This document shows, one piece after another, positions 7,159 through 18,752 of a stretch of DNA of 64,000 nucleotides (its first letter is position 1; each line of letters opens with the position of its first letter). The stretch covers positions 1 through 64,000 of the forward strand of contig CAZRWD010000011.1 in NCBI GenBank assembly GCA_964603785.1, in the 5' to 3' direction. The notes below the pieces were generated by a model that had not been told where the DNA came from, did no database searches, and saw only the letters and a list, made by a program, of their open reading frames with translations. The DNA is from CAZRWD01 sp964603785. Its GTDB lineage: Bacteria > Fermentibacterota > Fermentibacteria > Fermentibacterales > Fermentibacteraceae. The position numbers and the translations under genes are program-made.

Positions 7159-9618
7159 CTACCGCAGGAGCACCATGCTGCGCGAGGCCGCCAGGCCCCC
7201 GGACCTGACCATCACGTGATATACGCCGCAGGGAGCCTGCCTTCCGGAGGCCGTGGTCCCGTCCCACACCATCGAGTGAAGCCCCTCGCCCAGGTCTCCG
7301 GGCTCGAAGGCGCGCAGGAGCCTGCCCGAGGCGTCGTAGATCGAGACCGCCGTCCATCCCGGCGCGGCGAGGACGAAACTCACGAAGGCCTCGCCACGGG
7401 AGGGGTTGGGGCTGACGGGGTTCATCAGGATCTGCGGACCGGGTGCCCCCGCGCCGGCGTCCATCAGCGCGGTTATCTCGATGTCGTCGATGTTCCACCC
7501 CGAGTAGCGCCAGCCGTCGTTGGTGGGCCCCATCACCCACCTGAGCCAGACCTGCGGCTGGTCGTCCGCCAGGGCCGAGAGGTCCAGGGAGACCTCCACC
7601 CAGGCCGAGTCCAGCGTGAGGATGCCGAACGGGTTCTGCCAGAGCGGCTCCCACTCCCTCCCGTCAAGGCTCGCCTCCACCCTCGCCTCGTCGAAGCCGC
7701 CCTCCTGCACGTTCAGCCATCGCATGAAACCCAGCTTCACGTCGTGGAGGCCGGTGCAGTCGAGGGGACCGAGCGTGGCGGAGTACTCCGGCATGTAGTT
7801 GTCGTAGTCGCCCTGGAGGTTGTAGCCCAGGACGCACGTGCCGGTATGGCCCGAGGTGGGGTCCGGATGGCCGTGCTCCCCGCCCAGGCCGGCCGGCTCC
7901 CCCCAGCCCCAGTCGCCCTCGAGGTCGAAGCCCGGATCTGAATCCATGTCCCAGGACCAGACCACTTCCCCCTGTCCGACGAGGAGGGTGACGGGGATGG
8001 TCGTGCTGCCGTTCCCGTCGGTCTCGTTGACGATCCTGACCGAGGTGCCGTAGGCGCCCGCCGGCAGCGATGCGGCCTGTTCCGTGACGTGGAACGACAT
8101 CTCGAGAGGCGTGTAGGGGTCGAGCATCCCGAAGGCCGGTCCGTCCATGGCGAGCCACGGCACGGCCGGATGGATGCAGGCAGTGAACTGCAGGGGCGCG
8201 GTCCCGTGGTTGTCGATCGAGACGTCCCAGGAGCCGGGCACCCACGGCCCGCCCTCGTCGCCCGCGATCGTGACGGCGGAGGGGCCGGACACGATCATGC
8301 CGCAGTCCCTCATGAGCAGCTTGATGCAGAAGTTGCCCGTGCCGGGATAGGGATTGCCCCCGTAGCCCTGGAAGTCCTGCCACGCGCCGGAGGCGCTCTC
8401 CCGGAAGAAGCTCTCCCCGGGCGAGGCCGCGGAGGTGACGATGACCCTGTACTGTGCGCCCAGGAGCACGGGGATGTCCGATGTCCGGTCGTAGGCGTAC
8501 CCGCCGCGGTCCAGCTCGAGCGCGGCGTAGAGGCTGTCGCCCGCCTGCGCCGGGAAGGGTGCGGGCAGGTCCACGGTGTGGAATCCCCTGCGCTCGAACC
8601 ACCCGCCGAGGGAGGCAGCCTGTCCCGAGAGGCCGCCGCCCTGCATGTGGTAATACAGGGTGATCTCCCAGGACGTGCTGTCCTCGGTGGTGTAGAAGCT
8701 CACAGACTCCAGCATCTGGTCCTGCACGATCCCGAAGGCGTTCATGACGGAGTGCAGGTCTTCCGCCGCGTCCCTCCAGCCGTGGTAGTCGTGGCCGTAG
8801 ACGCCGTCGTAGCGGCATGCCTCGACCTCCCGGAAGGAGACCGCGCCCATCTGCGGCTCCTGTCCGGCCCAACGGTCGTAGTAGGATATCCAGAAGAAGC
8901 CGCCCAGCCCCCAGCCCTCGCCCCAGCTGTTCTTGCACAGCCAGGCTCCGGGCAGCGGGGCCTGGGTCTGGAGCGTGTCGTTCCATCCGACAATGGCGAT
9001 GGCGTGGTTGGGGGGCTCCTCGGAGTCGGGGGGCTGCCAGTGGATGAAGTCCTCGATCCAGGCGCCGTTGTAGGACATGCAGGTGCCGATGACGCCCTCC
9101 TCCATCAGCCTCTGCTTTATCCCGTCGATCCCCGACAGGTCGGGGCCGGCCGTGAACCACTCTATATGCCTCGGGTAGTAGAGATGGAAACCGCTCTCGT
9201 AGAACGGCGGGGGCACGTCGAAGGACTGCCCGTCGACGTCCCTCACCGCCCCGTCGCACCTGGCGAGGTAGGCGGCCGTCACCATGTAGTCGCCGCCCAT
9301 GTGAACCGTCAGACCGCCGCCCGCGGGCGGGTCGGCGTCGCCGTTCCAGTGTTCGTTGAAGCCGTTCCACCAGTCGAGGTGGTACTCGGCCAGGTCGGGC
9401 TCGCCCGCCTCCCCGGCGGCCTCCCACGCGCCCGTCATCATGAGGTTGCCCTCCATGGCGGCCATCGCGCCATGGGTCCAGCAGGTTCCTCCGATCTGGC
9501 TCTTCACCGACGTGACGTAGTCGATCCCGTTCCAGTCGCGCAGGTCGAAGACGGTCGGGAGCCGCTGCCCGCCGGCCGGCCCGGCCGACATCGCCAGTAT
9601 CAGAAGGAGGGCGCTCAT
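7159..9618 (-). CDS. secreted papain-like (C1A) cysteine protease with T9SS-type C-terminal domain
   Basis: 819 residues with a signal peptide (about 1-17). The peptidase C1A core has the catalytic Cys46 (GGTCWTHG), His205 (PNHAIAIVGW) and Asn230 (CKNSWGEGWG). It is followed by a lectin-like beta domain, a MAM/concanavalin-like region near 540-700, and a C-terminal module that reads SPNPSRG, then YDASGRL, GxYHV and ends VLLR. That pattern is the Por-secretion/FlgD-like sorting domain. No propeptide is obvious between signal and mature enzyme. It converges with the preceding operon with only 2 nt between. Probably secreted and surface-attached, degrading external protein. Confidence 0.9.
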   Translation of the reverse strand: MSALLLILAMSAGPAGGQRLPTVFDLRDWNGIDYVTSVKSQIGGTCWTHGAMAAMEGNLMMTGAWEAAGEAGEPDLAEYHLDWWNGFNEHWNGDADPPAGGGLTVHMGGDYMVTAAYLARCDGAVRDVDGQSFDVPPPFYESGFHLYYPRHIEWFTAGPDLSGIDGIKQRLMEEGVIGTCMSYNGAWIEDFIHWQPPDSEEPPNHAIAIVGWNDTLQTQAPLPGAWLCKNSWGEGWGLGGFFWISYYDRWAGQEPQMGAVSFREVEACRYDGVYGHDYHGWRDAAEDLHSVMNAFGIVQDQMLESVSFYTTEDSTSWEITLYYHMQGGGLSGQAASLGGWFERRGFHTVDLPAPFPAQAGDSLYAALELDRGGYAYDRTSDIPVLLGAQYRVIVTSAASPGESFFRESASGAWQDFQGYGGNPYPGTGNFCIKLLMRDCGMIVSGPSAVTIAGDEGGPWVPGSWDVSIDNHGTAPLQFTACIHPAVPWLAMDGPAFGMLDPYTPLEMSFHVTEQAASLPAGAYGTSVRIVNETDGNGSTTIPVTLLVGQGEVVWSWDMDSDPGFDLEGDWGWGEPAGLGGEHGHPDPTSGHTGTCVLGYNLQGDYDNYMPEYSATLGPLDCTGLHDVKLGFMRWLNVQEGGFDEARVEASLDGREWEPLWQNPFGILTLDSAWVEVSLDLSALADDQPQVWLRWVMGPTNDGWRYSGWNIDDIEITALMDAGAGAPGPQILMNPVSPNPSRGEAFVSFVLAAPGWTAVSIYDASGRLLRAFEPGDLGEGLHSMVWDGTTASGRQAPCGVYHVMVRSGGLAASRSMVLLR

Positions 9619-9761
9619 CCTGTCTCCTCGTCTGTGCGGGTTCGCATGTCCGTTCGTCCGCCCAGTATAACACCGGAGGTGTGCGGGAGTTCACCCCGGA
9701 CGCGCTGTCCGGCGCCATCCGCGCTATATTGCCTTCCTACCCGTTTCGAGAGGGGGCTGTC

Positions 9762-9920
9762 ATGGATCCCGTGAAGGTCGGACAGGTGCTGAAGTGCGAG
9801 AAGTGCGGCGTCGAGCTGACCGTGACGAAGGCCTGCTGCTGCTCGTCAGGGGAGTGCGAGATAGTCTGCTGCGGCGAGCCCATGAAGACCGGGGGGGGCG
9901 GCTGCTGCTGCTGTTCGTGA
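9762..9920 (+). CDS. desulforedoxin-like small protein with poly-Gly/poly-Cys tail
   Basis: 52 residues. The core matches desulforedoxin and the N-terminal domain of desulfoferrodoxin: KCEKCG near the start and IVCCGEPM later, giving the CxxC plus CC ligands of an Fe(SCys)4 site. Between them lies an unusual CCCSSGEC insert, and the protein ends GGGGCCCCS. The start is ATG 9762; a longer frame from 9681 lacks an SD. No superoxide-reductase domain or rubredoxin gene is adjacent. Likely a cytoplasmic redox or metal-binding peptide; the tail may bind an extra metal or cluster (inference). Confidence 0.8.
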   Translation: MDPVKVGQVLKCEKCGVELTVTKACCCSSGECEIVCCGEPMKTGGGGCCCCS

Positions 9921-9966
9921 AGCGCCCGGGAGGGATCTGATCCGGGGAGCGCCGGAGGGGGACGGC

Positions 9967-10632
9967 TTGCAGGTCGAGGTTCTGTGGCGCGGCGAGGGAC
10001 TGCTCGCCGCATCGAAGGAGAGCGGCATCCCCGTGATCCCCGACAGGACCGGATCATGCACGGACCTGAAGGCCCTGCTCGAGGAGCAGACCGGGACGCG
10101 GCTCTGGGTGGTCCACAGGATCGACAGGGAGACCAGCGGCCTGGTCCTGTTCGCGACGGACGCAGCTGCGCACAGGACTGCCTGCGGGCTCTTCGAGTCG
10201 CGGGAGGTGCGCAAGGAGTATCTCGCCCTCGCCGAGGGGGCGGACATCCCCGGCGACGGGGTGGTCGACATGCCGCTGAGGGTCTTCGGCTCCGGGAGGA
10301 CCGCGGTGGACAGGGGCAGGGGGAGGGACGCGGTGACCTCCTTCGAGGTTATCGCACGCGGCGAGTCCTTCTGCCTCCTCTCGGTCAGGCCGCTGACGGG
10401 CAGGAGGCACCAGATACGCGCCCACCTCTTCGCGATCGGCCATCCGGTGGCCGGCGACCCCCTGTACGGGGACCGCGGGTCCAGGGGACGCTTCGGCCGG
10501 CTGATGCTCCACGCCCATGCGCTGACCCTCCCGTGGAGCGGAGCCGCTATCAGGATCGTCGCTCCCCCCCCCGACAGGTTCGTGAGCGCCTGCGGCGCGG
10601 AGTTCGAGCAGACCCTTTGCAGACTGGAGTGA
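9967..10632 (+). CDS. RluA-family pseudouridine synthase
   Basis: Converts uridine to pseudouridine in rRNA or tRNA. The family signature HRIDRETSGL is present with catalytic Asp53, and the RRHQIRAHL motif follows in the second half. At 221 residues it is a short form without an S4 RNA-binding domain, like RluA/TruC-type enzymes. The start is TTG 9967 preceded by GGAGG; no ATG is available upstream. The following PAS gene begins 2 nt after its stop, so the two are probably co-transcribed. The target base cannot be told from sequence. Confidence 0.9.
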   Translation: MQVEVLWRGEGLLAASKESGIPVIPDRTGSCTDLKALLEEQTGTRLWVVHRIDRETSGLVLFATDAAAHRTACGLFESREVRKEYLALAEGADIPGDGVVDMPLRVFGSGRTAVDRGRGRDAVTSFEVIARGESFCLLSVRPLTGRRHQIRAHLFAIGHPVAGDPLYGDRGSRGRFGRLMLHAHALTLPWSGAAIRIVAPPPDRFVSACGAEFEQTLCRLE

Positions 10633-10633
10633 G

Positions 10634-10972
10634 ATGACGGATGCCGGATGGGCCGACGGCCTGCCCGCCGCGGTCACCGTGACCGACAGGGACGGCCGCG
10701 TGATCTACATGAACGGGAAGTCCTGCGCAACCTTCGCGAGGGAGGGCGGGGCCGCGCTCGTGGGCAGGGACGTGGTTGACTGCCACCCGGCGCATGCGAG
10801 GGAGAAGGTGGCCGCGCTGCTCGGGAGCAGGCGCACCAACGTCTACATGATCGAGAAGGACGGCGTTCGCAAGCTGATCTACCAGTGCCCGTGGTTCAGG
10901 GGGGGCGAGTATGCCGGCTTCGTCGAGCTCTCGCTCCCGGTGCCCGCCGAGATCCCCCTCAGGGAGCGCTAG
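10634..10972 (+). CDS. single-domain PAS protein
   Basis: 112 residues consisting almost entirely of one PAS fold: AVTVTDRDGRVIYMN at the start, an internal GRDVVDCHP segment, and the closing YAGFVELSLP strand. The Cys-His in DCHPAH is reminiscent of the PAS unit found beside DUF438/hemerythrin proteins, which may bind heme (inference). No output domain is attached. It starts 2 nt after the RluA-family gene and probably shares its transcript. Confidence 0.75.
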   Translation: MTDAGWADGLPAAVTVTDRDGRVIYMNGKSCATFAREGGAALVGRDVVDCHPAHAREKVAALLGSRRTNVYMIEKDGVRKLIYQCPWFRGGEYAGFVELSLPVPAEIPLRER

Positions 10973-10991
10973 GCGACGGTCCTCCCGGGGA

Positions 10992-11324
10992 TCAGAAGAC
11001 CTGCGTCACGGCGAGGGCCGCGAGCAGCACCGGCAGCGCCAGCACGGGCAGTGCGCAGCCCAGGCAGCACGACCTGCGGGAGGTCCGATCCTCCTGGACG
11101 GTCGTCCCGGAGGATTCCGGCCTGTCCGCCTTCAGCCCCCCGTCCCTGTGGAAGTCCGTCTTGGCCGGTGACTGCCCGGTGGCCGGGGACTTCTTCCGGA
11201 AGAGCATCTTCGAAACCGGCGGCTTCGAGCCGGCCGGCTTCGTGTGGGTCATCTTCCCGATCCCCTTGCCCGGGCTCCCGCCGATGGGACGCCCCGCGCC
11301 CCTGGAGACTGCGCCCTTCGCCAC
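10992..11324 (-). CDS. small tail-anchored hypothetical protein
   Basis: 110 residues, not recognised. The first 85 residues are basic, Gly/Ser/Lys-rich and probably disordered. The last 25 form a hydrophobic segment beginning CCLGCALPVLALPVLL, so this looks like a C-tail-anchored membrane protein or one with a palmitoylation-like Cys cluster. The GTG start at 11324 has GGAGG with a 6-nt spacer. It converges with the PAS gene. Coding status rests on SD, frame length and the clean membrane segment. Confidence 0.5.
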   Translation of the reverse strand: MAKGAVSRGAGRPIGGSPGKGIGKMTHTKPAGSKPPVSKMLFRKKSPATGQSPAKTDFHRDGGLKADRPESSGTTVQEDRTSRRSCCLGCALPVLALPVLLAALAVTQVF

Positions 11325-11505
11325 TTGACACCTCCGCCTGGTTGCCTGAGAGACCTTCCCGCGATTCCGGAACAGGGATTCTAACCCCGCCCGGGGCGCC
11401 CGCACAGGGCGCGGAGCCGGCCCTGCATCCGCGGCGGCCGGGCACACTCCCCCCCCGGCGGGGTATCAGTCATTATCCGGTATCCGACCAGCAAGGAGGG
11501 AACCC

Positions 11506-12303
11506 GTGAAAAAGGCGCTGTTCTGTTCGGTATGTCTTGCCGCCCTGGTGTCGTTCTCCTGCGGAGACCCCTCGAGTCCGACCGGCACGCTCCCCCAGGT
11601 GACGGGGCTGGCGGTGGTCGACTCGCTCTGCGGCGGCACGGAGGTCTTCATCAGCTGGAACTCGGTCGACAGCGTCGACGGCTACCGGGTCTACTGGTCC
11701 GAGGCCACCGGCTACTGGGACGAGATCGTGAACGTGGTCGACACCTTCTACGTGGACGACGTCGAGGCAAGGGACGGAGGCTCGGGATACTACACCGTCC
11801 TGGCCTTCAGGGGTGTCGACACGTCGGAGGACTACGCCGACTACGCGAACACCCATCCTATCTTCTGCGGGTCCCATACTATATGGTCGAACCACGCCCC
11901 GGCCGACAGCCTCGACGCCATCATCTTCGGTGCAACCGCGGGCCTGCTGGGCAAGGCCTCCGACACGACCTTCGTCCAGGACGCATACTGCTACGACGGG
12001 GGCTGGAGCCAGAGTCCCGTGGGGCTGTACTCCGGCGACCACGAGCCCTGGGGCTCGGGCAGCCACACGGTCATGGCGAAGGGGAACAACCCCCGCATCG
12101 CCCCCGAGACAGGCTATGCCGAGGAGATACATCTCATCGAGGGCGACAGGCTCTTCCTCGAGCTCGCCGGCGGCTGCTTCGTGAAGCTGAACGTCGAGGA
12201 GATCGCCATGGACACCGTCTCGACGGACAGCACGGTCTACGGCATCACGCTCCACTACTGGCACCAGCCGATCGAGGGTCTGAGGGTCTTCGGCGGCCTC
12301 TGA
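11506..12303 (+). CDS. putative lipoprotein with fibronectin-III-like region
   Basis: 265 residues beginning MKKALFCSVCLAALVSFSC, a lipoprotein signal with Cys19 as likely acylation site (the -3 to -1 residues SFS are only a weak lipobox). Residues about 30-100 look like a fibronectin-III domain (LAVVDSLCGGTEVFISWNSV, then YRVYWSEATGYW). The C-terminal half is beta-rich with no known motif. GTG start with GGAGG at 11495-11499. A strong hairpin terminator follows. Function unknown; probably faces the periplasm or surface. Confidence 0.75.
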   Translation: MKKALFCSVCLAALVSFSCGDPSSPTGTLPQVTGLAVVDSLCGGTEVFISWNSVDSVDGYRVYWSEATGYWDEIVNVVDTFYVDDVEARDGGSGYYTVLAFRGVDTSEDYADYANTHPIFCGSHTIWSNHAPADSLDAIIFGATAGLLGKASDTTFVQDAYCYDGGWSQSPVGLYSGDHEPWGSGSHTVMAKGNNPRIAPETGYAEEIHLIEGDRLFLELAGGCFVKLNVEEIAMDTVSTDSTVYGITLHYWHQPIEGLRVFGGL

Positions 12304-12315
12304 GCCGAGCCTCCC

Positions 12316-12353
12316 GGAGGCCGCCTGACCCCGGTCAGGCGGCCTCCCCGTTT
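12316..12353 (+). terminator. intrinsic terminator
   Basis: A perfect 15-pair inverted repeat (12316-12330 with 12333-12347), then CCG and TTT. It closes the lipoprotein gene before the aldo/keto reductase gene. Confidence 0.8.
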
Positions 12354-12410
12354 ACCGCGGCACCTGCGTTCTTCATCTTTCCCCTCCGGACCGAACAGGG
12401 AGGACATCCG

Positions 12411-13568
12411 ATGCAATACCGCGAACTCGGCCTCACCGGGCTGAAGGTCTCCGCACTGGGTTTCGGCTGCATGCGCTTCCTCTCCAGGAGGGGCAGGGAG
12501 ACATGGGGCAGGAGCATCGACGCCTCCGCCGCCCTTTCGCTCCTGCACGAGGCCTTCGATCTCGGTGTGAACTACTTCGACACGGCGTGGAACTACCACG
12601 GGGGCGCGAGCGAGGTTCTCCTGTCGCGGTTCCTGCGCGAGGTCCCGCGGGACAGGGTCCTCGTCGCCACCAAGAACCCCGTCTGGAAGGCCCGCAGGCC
12701 GGGTGACTTCCGGCGCCTCTTCAATGTGCAGCTGAAGAGGCTCGCCTCCGACAGCACTGACCTGTACCTTCTGCACTCGCTGAACGAGGCGGGTTTCGCC
12801 AGGGCGCGCGAGCTCGGCGTTCTCGACTTCCTCGACAGGGAGAGGCGGGAGGGGAGGATACGCCATGCGGGCTTCTCCTTCCACGACAAGCCCTCCTCCT
12901 TCGCACCCATCGTCGACGCCTGGGACTGGGACTTCTGCCAGATCCAGTACAACATAGTCGACACCGAGGAGCAGGCCGGGCGGGCCGGGCTGGAGTACGC
13001 CGCGGGCAGGGGGCTCGGAGTGGTGGTGATGGAGCCGCTGAGGGGCGGCGACCTCGTCAGGAGGCTCCCGCCCGTGATCGAGGAGGCCTGGGGATCCCTC
13101 CCCGGCCGCACTCCGGCCGAGCTGTGCCTGAGGTGGGTGTGGAACCATCCCGGGGTCTCGCTAGTGCTGAGCGGGATGAACTCGGGGGAGCAGCTGAGGG
13201 AGAATGCGCGCATCGCCCGTTCGGCCCTTCCCGAGTCGATGGGCGGGGAGGAGATGGAGGCGGTCGGGAGGGTGCAGGAGGCCTACCGCGGGCTCCAGGG
13301 CGTGCACTGCACGAGGTGCGGCTACTGCCTTCCTTGCCCTGCGGGTGTCCAGATCCCGCGGATATTCGAGATCTACAACGAGGCATGCATGTTCCCCTCA
13401 TCCGCGATCCCGGGCATGGCCTACAACAGCTGGATGAAGCCGGAGAACAGGGCGGACGCATGCACGGGCTGCGGCTCCTGCGAGGAGAAATGCACGCAGG
13501 GGATCCGTATAAGGGCCGGGCTCGCGGAGGCCCATTCGCGGCTGTGCGCCCCGAAGGACGGGAGCTGA
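12411..13568 (+). CDS. aldo/keto reductase fused to a C-terminal ferredoxin domain
   Basis: 385 residues. The N-terminal barrel has the AKR catalytic tetrad: Asp57 and Tyr62 (YFDTAWNYH), Lys88 (VATK) and His122 (LLHSL). From about residue 300 two cysteine groups follow, CTRCGYCLPCP and, near 351, CTGCGSCEEKC, giving one or two [4Fe-4S] clusters. This architecture is the anaerobe-type AKR thought to pass electrons from ferredoxin to a carbonyl. ATG 12411 with GGGAGG upstream. It lies alone between a terminator and convergent genes. Confidence 0.92.
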   Translation: MQYRELGLTGLKVSALGFGCMRFLSRRGRETWGRSIDASAALSLLHEAFDLGVNYFDTAWNYHGGASEVLLSRFLREVPRDRVLVATKNPVWKARRPGDFRRLFNVQLKRLASDSTDLYLLHSLNEAGFARARELGVLDFLDRERREGRIRHAGFSFHDKPSSFAPIVDAWDWDFCQIQYNIVDTEEQAGRAGLEYAAGRGLGVVVMEPLRGGDLVRRLPPVIEEAWGSLPGRTPAELCLRWVWNHPGVSLVLSGMNSGEQLRENARIARSALPESMGGEEMEAVGRVQEAYRGLQGVHCTRCGYCLPCPAGVQIPRIFEIYNEACMFPSSAIPGMAYNSWMKPENRADACTGCGSCEEKCTQGIRIRAGLAEAHSRLCAPKDGS

Positions 13569-13618
13569 TGATGACCACTGACGGGCAGGGGCGGGTCCAC
13601 CCGCCCGGGTCAGCCTGG

Positions 13619-13714
13619 TCAGCCCCCGCAGGAGACGGCAGTCATGGCCGACAGCGCGAGGACGACGGCTGCGAGCAGTCGGACGATTGCACGGGACACC
13701 CCCGCCGTTCTCAT
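13619..13714 (-). CDS. 31-residue lipoprotein peptide coupled to the barrel gene
   Basis: Short frame read as MRTAGVSRAIVRLLAAVVLA, then LSAMTAVSCGG. It has two Arg at the start, a hydrophobic stretch and a good lipobox (AVSC), leaving only CGG as mature peptide. Its ATG overlaps the stop of the upstream barrel gene as ATGA, and AGGA lies just before. Overlap coupling plus a perfect lipoprotein signal make chance unlikely. It resembles entericidin-like or small-toxin lipopeptides in layout, but homology is not claimed. Confidence 0.55.
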   Translation of the reverse strand: MRTAGVSRAIVRLLAAVVLALSAMTAVSCGG

Positions 13715-14400
13715 ATCCTGAGCACCAGGGAAAGCCTGATCACGGGATAGACACCGACGCTGTTGAGGTCGTCCTCCAGCTCGCCGCTCTCGGCCTCGAT
13801 GGCTTCAAGGAGATCCTGTTCCATCGAGATGGGCAGCCCGCCGCCCCTGTGCTCCATGGTGACCCGGTAGGACTGCACGACTATCCCGATGTCGGTGTTG
13901 AACACCAGACCCCTGCCGCTCTCGGGCCGGTTCTCGAAGCCCACGCCCAGGTAAGGTGCCGCGGGGTTCATCTCTATGCTTCCGGTGACGGTGCCGAGCT
14001 GTGCGGGCGTGTATGTCACCCCGCCCAGCTCGAGAGGCTCGTCGGACTCGACGAGGATGCCTATGTCCCCGGTGCTTATGACGGCGCCTCCGCTGATCCT
14101 GAAGGCCCCGCCCCCCGGATTGACGTCGAGGAGGATCGAGGTCCAGTTCATGGATGCGTCGAACCGGTACGGGATGCTTCTCCAGGAGAGGGACTGCGCC
14201 CCGGAGAGGAGCGAGTGGGAGAGTCTCAGGCCGATGTTGTCGCCGATGCCGATGACTCCCTCCAGCCCCAGCCCCGTGGTGCCGGCGGCCGGGCCCAGCG
14301 AGAGCGAGGTGATCTCCGCCTCCGAAGAGCCGCCTGCCGCCACGAGCACTGCGAGAGCCAGGACCAGGGAGATCGTTCCGTATCCTTTCCTGCCGTCCAC
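13711..14400 (-). CDS. predicted outer-membrane beta-barrel protein
   Basis: 229 residues. A signal peptide covers about 1-28 (ISLVLALAVLVAAGGSSEA). The mature chain alternates polar and apolar residues with frequent Gly, as in barrel strands, and ends VIRLSLVLRI, a terminal amphipathic strand. About 200 mature residues would allow eight to ten strands. No porin or OmpW signature is clear. The GTG start at 14400 has only a weak SD (AAAGGA). The tiny lipoprotein gene follows in an ATGA overlap. Confidence 0.65.
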   Translation of the reverse strand: MDGRKGYGTISLVLALAVLVAAGGSSEAEITSLSLGPAAGTTGLGLEGVIGIGDNIGLRLSHSLLSGAQSLSWRSIPYRFDASMNWTSILLDVNPGGGAFRISGGAVISTGDIGILVESDEPLELGGVTYTPAQLGTVTGSIEMNPAAPYLGVGFENRPESGRGLVFNTDIGIVVQSYRVTMEHRGGGLPISMEQDLLEAIEAESGELEDDLNSVGVYPVIRLSLVLRI

Positions 14401-14611
14401 GGGTGGCCCGTCCTTTCAGGCCGCCCCTCCACCTTCCCCATCCATCGAACAGGCGGCGCGCCGAAAAGTTCCTTTCCACCGGCGATCTGCAGGCGTGCCG
14501 GGACGGGCGTCCGCCCTGCGGCTCGACCGCGGGGAGTTCTTGAGCATATTACAGAAGGAGAAGCATCTTCCTGAACGCGTCCGGGTCGCTAGACCGGCTG
14601 TGAGGTAGGGA

Positions 14612-15079
14612 ATGGATCTATTCGACGTCATGTCTCCCGAAAGGGTCCGGATCCTGGAGGGCGGCAGCAAGTCCGCCGTCCTCGCCGAGATGACCTCCAT
14701 GCTCGCCGCAACCGGGGCCGTTCCCAGCGGTGCGGAGCTCGAGCGTCTGATCCAGGAGCGGGAGGCCCTGATGAGCACCGGCATCGGCCTGGGCATAGCC
14801 GTCCCGCACGCCAGGATCCAGGGCCTCCAGGTGTCGTGCATCGCTCTAGGCACGAGCCCGGAGGGCATACCCGACTACGAGTCGATCGACGGATCCCCCG
14901 TCCGCATCGTGGCCATGATCATCACCGGGACCCAGAGGCAGAGGGAGTACATCGAGCTGCTCTCCTCCCTGGCGCGCCTGTTCAAGGACGAGGCCGTCCG
15001 CGAGCGGGTCCTCTCCGCAAGGACCTCGAAGGAACTGTGGGAGATCCTGATGCACGAGCGCTCCGGGCTGCTCTCCTAG
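14612..15079 (+). CDS. PTS EIIA (fructose/nitrogen-type) domain protein
   Basis: 155 residues of the PTS_EIIA_2 fold. The phosphorylated histidine is His66 in GIAVPHARI, with the family's preceding TGIGLG. A single-domain form such as this acts either as a sugar EIIA or as the regulatory PtsN. No EIIB/EIIC or HPr gene is next to it, which favours a regulatory role (inference). ATG 14612 has GAGGTAGGGA before it. A hairpin ends it before the convergent PFOR gene. Confidence 0.88.
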   Translation: MDLFDVMSPERVRILEGGSKSAVLAEMTSMLAATGAVPSGAELERLIQEREALMSTGIGLGIAVPHARIQGLQVSCIALGTSPEGIPDYESIDGSPVRIVAMIITGTQRQREYIELLSSLARLFKDEAVRERVLSARTSKELWEILMHERSGLLS

Positions 15080-15122
15080 GGGGTCCTCCGGAGGCGGCCG
15101 GCGCATCGGCGGCGTGATTGAG

Positions 15123-15154
15123 CGAAGGGCCCGGCTTGGACGCCGGGCCCTTCG
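15123..15154. terminator. bidirectional hairpin between ptsN-like and PFOR genes
   Basis: Perfect 13-pair stem (15123-15135 with 15142-15154) and six-base loop. It lies between two convergent genes. No clear U-run on either side. Confidence 0.65.
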
Positions 15155-15178
15155 GGATCCAGGCCGGGATGCCGGCCG

Positions 15179-18718
<3,540 letters not shown>

Positions 18719-18752
18719 TGCAGCTCCACCTTCCTCGAGCCGGACGCGCCGG

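Noticed and set aside
11325..11480. Minus-strand leader of the tail-anchored protein has CUCUCAGGCAACCAGG, like the 3' part of a glycine riboswitch.
   Set aside because: I could not find the matching upstream aptamer halves (GGAGAG and CCGAAGGNGCAA), and the gene has no glycine link. A covariance-model scan would decide.
14401..14611. Possible promoters between the divergent barrel and EIIA genes.
   Set aside because: TATTAC/TAATAT-like boxes near 14546-14552 lack a matching -35; no firm call.
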